The notes under the pieces were generated by a model. It made no database searches. It was not told the origin of the DNA and saw only the letters and a list, made by a program, of their open reading frames with translations. Both the position numbers and the translations under genes were made by a program. DNA of 64,000 nt. Origin: Lates calcarifer (taxonomy: Eukaryota; Chordata; Actinopteri; Centropomidae). Below, one piece after another: positions 49,442 through 58,900 of the stretch (within the stretch, counting starts at the first letter, position 1; each line of letters opens with the position of its first letter). The DNA is taken from positions 8,912,194-8,976,193 of the forward strand of contig NC_066852.1 in the NCBI RefSeq assembly GCF_001640805.2, written 5' to 3'.

Positions 49442-52400
49442 TTAGGCAAAAGAGCAGCAAATTGCTTCAGAATCCTTGTGCAGAATGCATGGCTTGCAGG
49501 GGAAATCAGCACTATGAGAAATGTCTTATGCAGAGACAGTGAAGAAGACTGAGACCACATTGAACCTCAAACACACAGAGGCTGAATTACACAACAACAT
49601 CACCAACACAACAACAACAACTACATAAAAAGGCAAATTGGATCTTGTCTGCAGGAAATGGTGTAATTTTAGTAATTTGTGGTATTGGGGAGACTCATAC
49701 AAGACAGTATGTCGAACACAACGTCTCCCGTCATCTCTATGATCACGGCTGTTTTCTAAACATCTGTATGTGAGAAATTCTGCCAGTGACATGTTTCCTA
49801 AGATCTGCAGGGATATTAATATACTGCCACACACCTTTAACCTCCAATGGAATTGGAAGTCAATACGAAATGTTTGTAGGACACTAAGGAATAGATATTT
49901 GATCTGAAATTTGATTTTATTTTGTTTTGACTTTTCAGGATAAATGCCTCCGTAATCATGATCATCACTACCACCACAGTGATCACTAACAACACCATCA
50001 CATCATCTTCCACACACTACCACTGTGGCTTGCATGCCCCACCTTGGCTCTGTACGCTCCACTGGACACACTGACATCAAACTGTATCAGTGGAACTTCC
50101 CAACTCCCCTTTACATGCACTTTCTTCATTTTTAAACCCCTCAGCTCTCAGCGCTCCATCAAGGATCAAACAGGCTTTCAGAGGAGAGAGCTTTCCAATC
50201 CATTACCCAGGAAATTTTAGCAGGCCCGCTTTCATATACTGAAGGCTGTCATGGTAACTGAGGAAATCATATTTCTCCCTCCCTGTCTCTTTTCCAGATA
50301 TTTGATATTTGAACTGGTGCTTGTGTAACAAGGCACAAAGTGTACTGGAGCGCCAGCTGTCCACTACCGACACGTCTGAAACAGCCTCTGCACGGTCTTG
50401 CCAACATCACACAATCTGCTGTGCATGATTTAAGACATTCTTTCTCTTTCCTTTTTTATGTGCCTAGAGTGTTTTTGAATCATTTGTGATGTCTGCAAAC
50501 GAAGACAACCACAGGAATTCCACTGAGGCTCCCACTTCTCCTCTGAGACTCCCTCTTTCTCCCACTCTCTCCCCTATCCTTCATCTTCCAGCTCATTCCC
50601 CAGATCCATCCATCCATCTGGCCTTCTCTGCATTGGCCACGGCATGATGGAAACTGCATGTGCAGGCCACAGTGATTGACTGGATCATGTGTTTTGCTGG
50701 CACAGACGTCCATGCGCAGCAACTATGCGCAAGGGGATGCTGAGCCAGGGTGTGAGCACGAGTGTGGTAAAAACAGAAATAAATGCTGTTTCTGGCCAAC
50801 TTACTGGCTGACTCCTTGAAACCTTTGGCAGAGTGGACGATCACATGCAGAAAGCCGTACAGGCCAGGAGTCTCCTCATCTGGAAAACAAGCACACAGAG
50901 CAGTTAGTCCAGATCCTAGTGTAAATATGGTGACGCACTGTATTTAATAGTCATTCAGAGCTGGGGTTTGTGTGTGTAAAATATAAAGATAAAAAAGATA
51001 AACAAAGATAAACAAAGCAAAGATAAACAAGCATGAAAACTTATGACACACTAGACACTGCTGCTGTCTGTATCTCTACATACACAAAATGTTTTAGGCA
51101 TTCCTTTAGGACACCAGGCCCCATGAATTGCTCATACAAACAGATGTGTCCTTAAAGTTGCATGTACCAGTGATTTAAGAGTAGCTATACTTTGAATTTT
51201 CTCTTTGGCACAAACAAATTCATCCAGATCCTGTCATACCAGACATGAACAGTCTGCATTTCATCATACTGAAATAAATGCACATGAATATTCTGTTCTG
51301 TTTTTGGGGATTTTAGGATTTTTATTGTCATCTTTTGATGCAGTAACTTCTACAGTGCAGTAGTTGTTAGAAAATGCTCTCAGTCTGACAGCTACCTCAG
51401 GGACTTGCATGCAGGGCAGTGTCCTGTGTTCAATCTGACAGTGTGTGCTATGATGTCTAATATCTCCATGACATGTCATGTCCCTTTGGCCACCTTGCAT
51501 CTCAGTCATGGACCATTTTGCATTAGGAAGTTTTTTTCAAACCTTACATTTCTGTGACAGTTGAATGCTGCTCTGATGACACTTAAGTGGCAGCTGTATC
51601 AATACTTTCATGTAATACGACTACCAACACTAAATTTGTTGTTTTCATCTGATGATTTTACAAGTAGGGTGAAAGTCTTTTTTCCTCTTTGGTAACATTT
51701 TTGTGAAGGAGACTTCTCCACAAACAGAGCTGAACAGGTTGCCTTACATGGTGATTTTAGGGTGTAGATTGAACAAATGAACACCTAGTCATGAACAGAT
51801 GGCATCCATCAGGCTGAAATGGGCAATTTACTGTAAGAGAAGTCTGTGCAGTTAAGAGACTTTGGAGAGTCTGACTTGGAACACAAAAAGTACAAGAGAT
51901 TTAGAATAAGATTATGAAAATGTTCTTGCACGAGGCCCATTGTCAAGATTCTGCCTTAACTTCCACTTTCAAACTCTGTACTCTACTTTTCACCTCAAGG
52001 TCTAAAACCTTTTGAAAGTTTTTAAAATGGCTCATCAACATAAAAGTGCTCAGTGGGCAGCATGTGTGCTTTTCATTCCTCTCTGGTTGGGTGGTCCAAA
52101 CTGTGGATAAACTTATCATTATTAACTTCCACTACAATAACTGTTCTCACCCTTCTAACACCCACATGCTGCTTTATCTTCAAGAGGAGGCACATTCAAA
52201 TTCAAATGACATCAGCAAGAGGACATGAATACAATACACAAGATACATGGCTGAAGAAAATGGCTTATCTGAGGGTCTTTGTGAAAATTAACTGTTATTA
52301 CAACCTTTCCTCAGATCAGTATCAGACCTCACATCAACAAGCACAGTCTTCTGCCATAACAACTGAGCTGACTGCTGAGGGGAGGTTTGTGGGTGGACGT

Positions 52401-52915
52401 TTTTTGGGTGGCCTGATATACCTCCCTCCCCCGTCTCGCAGACAGACACATGAAGGGGAGACACTGTTGCTTTGCTTAAGGCCTGTGAAGCCTGACTGTT
52501 TCCAGGTAAATAAACTATGATGGAGGGCTGCAGGACTGTTTGGAGCTCCACTGTAGGCAGCTGAGAGGAGAGCACTCAGTCCCCAGAGTTAACTTTGTAT
52601 GTGTATGTGTATAAGTGACAGGGGAGTTCCACAGGGGAGACGGTTCAAAGGTTCAGCTTTGAGGTGGCCTATATGCTGCTATTAGACTGTCCTTTCAATT
52701 ATAATCTAACCTGAGCAATAAATGCAGGAAACTCAGAGAAAACCATTAACTAATCAGTGATAATTCATAATGATTCAATCAAAGGAGTCAAATGAAAGCG
52801 TGAATATTTTGGGGTCTCTGTATATCATCAATCCTCTTAGTTATGAGAAACATTCCTTTGCCAGCTGGTCTCCATTTCACCCCCTACTGTGCTCCCTGCC
52901 TGTCATGTTACTGAG

Positions 52916-52948
<33 letters not shown>

Positions 52949-55900
52949 TCGATGTGTCTGTGTGTCTATTTATGTTTGATTTACTGTATAATGAGGAATG
53001 GGTCGTGGGGCCTGAGCTCTGTTTTAGCACACAGGGATATCACCTCCCTGGAGAAAAATATCAACAAAATGATGGAGAGAGGTGAAGGTTTCATCAAGTT
53101 AGCAGAGTGAGTTAACATGTAAGGAAAAACCTGCTGGAGTCTGCCAAAGCAGGTTACATAATCCACCAAACTTTAATTCTGAAAAGTTTTTAAACATATA
53201 CATTTTTAAGTGGTAGACATGAGGGAGAAGTTCATGGCCAGAGGATGTAAACTGAATCAAATAAATTCTGCTATTGAAAAAATGTCAAGGAATTTCAGAT
53301 CAGGTCATATTTATAAAACAAATCTTTTATCTTTTCTGAACTAAATATTCATAAGGCTATGAACATAAAATAAACACTTCTGGAAGATTCTTCAGTTGGA
53401 TAAGAGCTTAAAAATGCATTTAACATCCTCCCATATCAACAAGTAAAATATGAGGGGATTGGCTGATTAAATATGGTATAACCCCTTCAGCTATCTCCTC
53501 ACAGATGTGCCTCCTTTATGCTGAATCCAGCAATCTATTTAAAAAACAGGTGCGATTTCATATTTCACAAAAAGACAAAAAAGAAAAAGAAAAATCACTT
53601 GTGCTGACAATAAATTCTATATTGGAAACGTGAACTCAAAGAGAATCATTTTGTTGAGACAAATCATTCAGTATTGTTTTTAAGATATATTGTAACTGAG
53701 GAAGTTCCCCTAAAATTCACCAGAATGTACAATTAAAATAAAAACCAAGAATCCCTATAATCACTACTTTAAATGTATTAAATGTCAAAATAATGGCTCA
53801 CTTGCACAGAGATACCATTGTACATGAAGCAAACATGGATCATTTTTCTGTATAATATGAGAAAGATGAAGACAGTGTGCCTTTCACAGTCTTAAAACCT
53901 CTCTGTCAGCCCTGTGGTAGTGAGTGTGTGTTGTGTGTGCACGTGAAAGCAGAGACCCCTTGTGCCACTCGAGGAGATCGTAGTGGGTCGGCCAGATGGC
54001 TTTAATGTCACCACTCTGAAAGCCGTTGCAACGCGGAGATCTGGAGCAAAAACAAACATCTAGGAGCTGAGGGCTCAGCGCAGCCCACCGCCGACACACT
54101 GCGTGGCATTGACTGCTACGCGCTAGATGAGAAACATATTGTAACCTAGATTCATCTCCTGCACGGCCCCCTTCTCTCATTATGTGGCTTTTTTTGTGCT
54201 GAGAATGTAATAGATGCTTTTGTGTGAATTTAAACTCAAAGCAGAGAGGAGAGGAGAGGAAGGAGCAGCGGGAGTCTGTGTGTGTTTGTGATTGCGGGAA
54301 AGAAGCATAAGACACAGACAAAGCATCCAAACATAAGAGAATGAATAAGATACTGTGTGAGTGTTTCTTACCGTCTTTGTTACTGGTGACAGGAATGTTG
54401 TGGACAGTCCGGAGCTTGAAACAGGAGCTGGTCAGGACCTGGAGCTCCACAGAACTTAATACACAGGCCTGGAGATCTGGACAACACACAGCAACCACAC
54501 AGCAACGGTCAAACTTGCACTTTCCTGTGGTGCAGTGTATAGAAAGTGGGTTTAACCCACTTCTTAATGAAGCAACACAATGCTTCCTGAGGACAGAAGT
54601 AGTCAATAGAACAATTCTAGTCAAGGCCAGTGTTACCTTTCTTCTGGAGCTTCTGGATGCTTTCCCTCCATTCTGACCTCTCGTAGTCAGATGACAGGAG
54701 GAACAGATAGCTCTAGATTCACAGAAAAAACACAGTTAACAGGTGCACAAAGGACATCTTCTCTGCACTAAAATTATTACTGACAAACCTAAAGGAGAAT
54801 GAGAAATTCAACAAGAACACTGAAAATTTTACACAGAAAGTTCAACTGGAAATGCTATGGTGTGAAGACTCCTTTGAAAGGTATATATCTCCCTCTAGTG
54901 GTGAGACAGGAACACTTCATCAACATGGATGCAGAGGGTGACATGACGGGTGGTCAGATTTACCTTTCCATGTTTGTTGTGGATGCGGAAGGGGATGGTG
55001 GGGGAGTGTGTGAGCAGCCACGACTCCTGCTCATTCATCTTCTTCCTCAGACGCTCCACGCGGCTCTGACCCTTCGGTGCTTTCTGTACACACACAGACA
55101 CACACACACACAGACAAGCAAACCGACATTTACAAGTTTATTTGTTGCTAGAAATAATATCAAATTAATCAATTAGATGATAGAGAGAAACGTTTATCAA
55201 GTAAAACAGCAGACATTGCTTTTGTAGCCCCTGAAACAGGTTTTCAAACTGTGATCAAGAGCTGAACTATCTGTGTCACTTTTGAGTTCACAGCTGCTCT
55301 TGTGATTCTCTTCGTTCTTATTTTTCATTAATATCTGTGGGCATGTCACTCTTAACAATCTGAAATAATAATAGGAGACTGAGATGTGACTGCAATGTGA
55401 ACTGAACGTTTGTGCTTCCATGCTTATGCTTTCTGGTTTACTGAAAAGAAAACAAACTTTGTTCTCCAACAGAAACAGCCTTTATTATGACAGCATAAAA
55501 TACTGAATAAACATGAGTATATTCTGAGATACAATTAGATTTTTACATTATTTTATAAAGAGATAAAGCTAAAATCACAACAAAGTCATCAATCATTACA
55601 GCTGATGTCAGTTCTTATCAGCATGTAATCAGCTTATTTTCCAGGAAAGACTGCAGATAAGCTCCTGAAACTATGTGGTGTGCTGCACCAGTCTTTATAT
55701 ATAATTCAAGGATCTTATTTCTGTGTGAGTATTGAAGGAAAACAAATACACACATCCTCCCAGCCCTCACTGGGAAGCTATGAGTCAGAGCCTGGATACA
55801 ATCAGCTCAATCTCTCACTGCTCTGGCCTCCTCTGACTGTAAATACCAGCCATGGTCACTCACTGTGCTCCGAGTGGGCGACTTTAACGCAATGAGAGGG

Positions 55901-58900
55901 GAATAACAGGAACTCTCTGCTCCTGAAGGCTTCGGTGTGTGTCAGCCAGGGGCGCGGGGGTGAACTACGGTACATATTTGTAACTGCTAGAGGCTTAAAA
56001 CAATTTTTTTCCCCACCCCTAACCTGTGTCAACGACTGAATGTTTCAGCACTGATAGGAATAGACAAGAAAGGCTGATACAGTAGCAAACACTCTCACAT
56101 GTCAGTGTTAATCAGCAGTTTGACCACTGATGCAAATCACAGTAAACAATTTGAAATGAGAATTTTCTAAGTTTGTTAATGGTGAGGTTTTGTTTTGAGC
56201 TTCTTGTTTTTCCCCCAGTTTTAGAGTCTTTATTATACATGTTTGGATTTCACTTTCTCATAATTGCAGGAGTTTCCCTACATGGCACATTAAACCTGAC
56301 CTTGACACTCTCTCAGACAAACAAAGGTGTGGGCGACAACTGAGTTAAAACAAAGGGACAGTGGTTCCAGTAAGGAACGCTGGCATGGAGCAGTTGCATA
56401 CTGAAGTCTGTGTATACAAAGATAAATAACAGATTGCTATCAAAGTTCCACTGGAGACACAACTCAAAACTTCCCTCCTTCTCTTAACAGTAAGAGCTAA
56501 TGATTAATACTAAGGAACCCCAGAGGGACCCTCCCAGAGAAGAGAAGTTTCTGGTGCTAATTTTAAAATAACTTTTTCTTAATTGTGTGTTTCTATAAAT
56601 GTTAGAACACATCATATACAGTAATGTTTTTTCTTGTTTTTTTGATGCCCGAGTCTAAACCTAGATTCCATAGCATGTAATTTCAGATTTCACACAAATG
56701 CGTGTTTGTAAAATGCCTGTGAGGTCAGTCCCAGTAGATAATCCAGTCCTTGTGCACTATGACCACAGTGAGATACTTTGGTTTTGTTTGATGGCGCCAG
56801 TCTTTAAAGTAATTTCAGTTACAGTGACTCATGTGGTTGTTCTGTATTAGCTTAATAAGTTCGTAGTCAAACTATGTCAGGCAAAAAAAAATGTATGCAA
56901 AGCATTTTTCTAACCATATGTTCTCTATCAAGTCCAGTAAGGCCTCCTTAAGGGCTCCAAACTCTACATTGGCTCTGGTTTTTGCATTAATACAGATTAA
57001 AAGTGGTTTCAGTCCCCTGTCTCAGTGTTAAACCCACACTTTCTGACTAAGCCATTCTAAGACATGTGAATTCATTGGATTTTGCTCTTCATGCCAATAA
57101 AAGCCAAGAGGATTTACCTTCTCTTTCTGGATCTCACTCTTTAAGACCGAGATCTTGATCTTCATCTCCTCCAGCTCATGCTCAGGCAGGACTTGGATGC
57201 TGGGGCAAGAGTCGGAGTCGTCCAGGGTCTGGAAAGTCAAGTCCGCCAGAGGGATGTACCACTTACACTCATACTGCTGGTGACGACTGCAGAAGGGGAA
57301 AATACAAAATTAAATTAGACAAACAACACAACACATTTCAGACAAACAGGATCAACAAACGTACTACATCCATACAGCCTTATAAATGACACTAATCTAA
57401 GGTCATAATCATGAATAATTACTTTTGTATTCAAAAGTGTGTTGTTTGACTTCAGGTCTAAGACGATGTGAAACACGTTAAAATAATGATTCGGTTTCAG
57501 ACTATTCATGTAGTCACAAAGCTATATTAATGAAAATGACTCAGCAGAGTGGTACTTCCACTGAGGCTGATTGATTCTGATTGTCACTAATGACACTTTC
57601 ATATGTGTTGCTGGGTGCTGCACAGGCAACTCATTAACAGTGTGATACCATCATCAGAGAGCCAATCTGAGCAGCTTGAAAATGAGATTAATCCATACTG
57701 GAAACTCATATGTTACTTTACTGGCAGTTTATTGTAACTAGGTACATTTACTCAAGAACTGCACTCAAGTACAACTGTGAGGTACTACTCCACTACATTT
57801 CAGAGGTGAATATTGTTTTGTTTTTTTTGCTGCATAATGAGAGTGTTTACTTTTGATACTTGTACATTTAGCTGCTAATACTTATTTACTTATTACCAAC
57901 AACATTAGGTTAAAACAGATTATTGTACATATCTGATGTTCATACACGGGATGGATTTAGAAGGAAAAGTGTAGCCTGGATTTCACAGTAGACAATTTAT
58001 ATTACCTGCCCTTATTGCAGTAGGATAATGTTTAATGAAACGACAGTGTCTTCTATGAAGAGTGGGACTGGAATTTATTTCAGGCATTCATTTCAACTTG
58101 GACTGTACACCTTTGTTCAGCCACAACAAGAACAATGCAATACATTGTGTTGAATTTACTTACTACTACTACTATTTACTACTCTATGCTTCTGTCAAAG
58201 CTTATCCTGTGACGTTAGCAGCAAATGAGAGACAGGCTATTCATTTCTTAATCATCTAAGTACATTCATTTTATATCCCTCAAAGCCTCTCTCTTTTGTC
58301 TTATTTACACACCTCCCTCTGCTGGTTATCAAACCCTTCGTCTCACGGCTCTCTGGCCTTTTTTGAAATCTCTTTGTTTTACAGACCAGCCATTCATTTT
58401 CATTCCAGTCACAGTCAAACACACCCTTGAAGGTATTGTGCACACATACACAAACAAAAGCCTGAAGCTAAACTCAATCCATGACTGAGCTGAAAATGAA
58501 TACATCATCATATGCAGTCTCCTGGCCCTTTAATACCAATAGCAGGGGTGCAATGTATGTATAAGAATCATGTGACTGCAAAGTCAATGTAAGTATGACT
58601 AATTCCAAAATGACAGAACAGAGATAATCATAGGATTCAATGGGATTAAGACTTAACCCGAGGTGATTGGGTTTCTGGATGTTTGATTTGTTTTAACTGT
58701 GTGTCTGTGTGTCTGTGTGTGTGTAGCCTGTAGGCGGCTCACTGAGATAACACTACAGACCATAATAGTCTGATTTACAGGTCTGGTAGTTATGGCAACA
58801 CTGTGTTCCTCCAAGTGAGGGGCGGCTGCAAATGACACAGACAAATGTTGAATGTCAACCAAAATAAGATCCAATCAGACTAACAGCAGCCACCGTGCTG

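Larger units (their letters stand above)
45884..50804 (-). other. abr: abr intron with CA microsatellite and teleost repeat
   Basis: 4.9-kb intron. Besides the repeats at 46,270-46,502 and 49,375-49,439, I see no gene. Chance frames only. Confidence 0.7.
50880..54371 (-). other. abr: abr intron, 3.5 kb
   Basis: No gene seen. Contains a TG microsatellite (52,917-52,946) and a TATATGCTGCTATTAGACTGTCC-like block near 52,670 of unexplained texture. Confidence 0.7.

Noticed and set aside
49258..49560. Frames across the CA microsatellite
   Set aside because: HTHTHT/VCVCVC translations of a dinucleotide repeat.
52053..52520. 155-codon plus frame
   Set aside because: Antisense intronic frame with no recognisable protein features.
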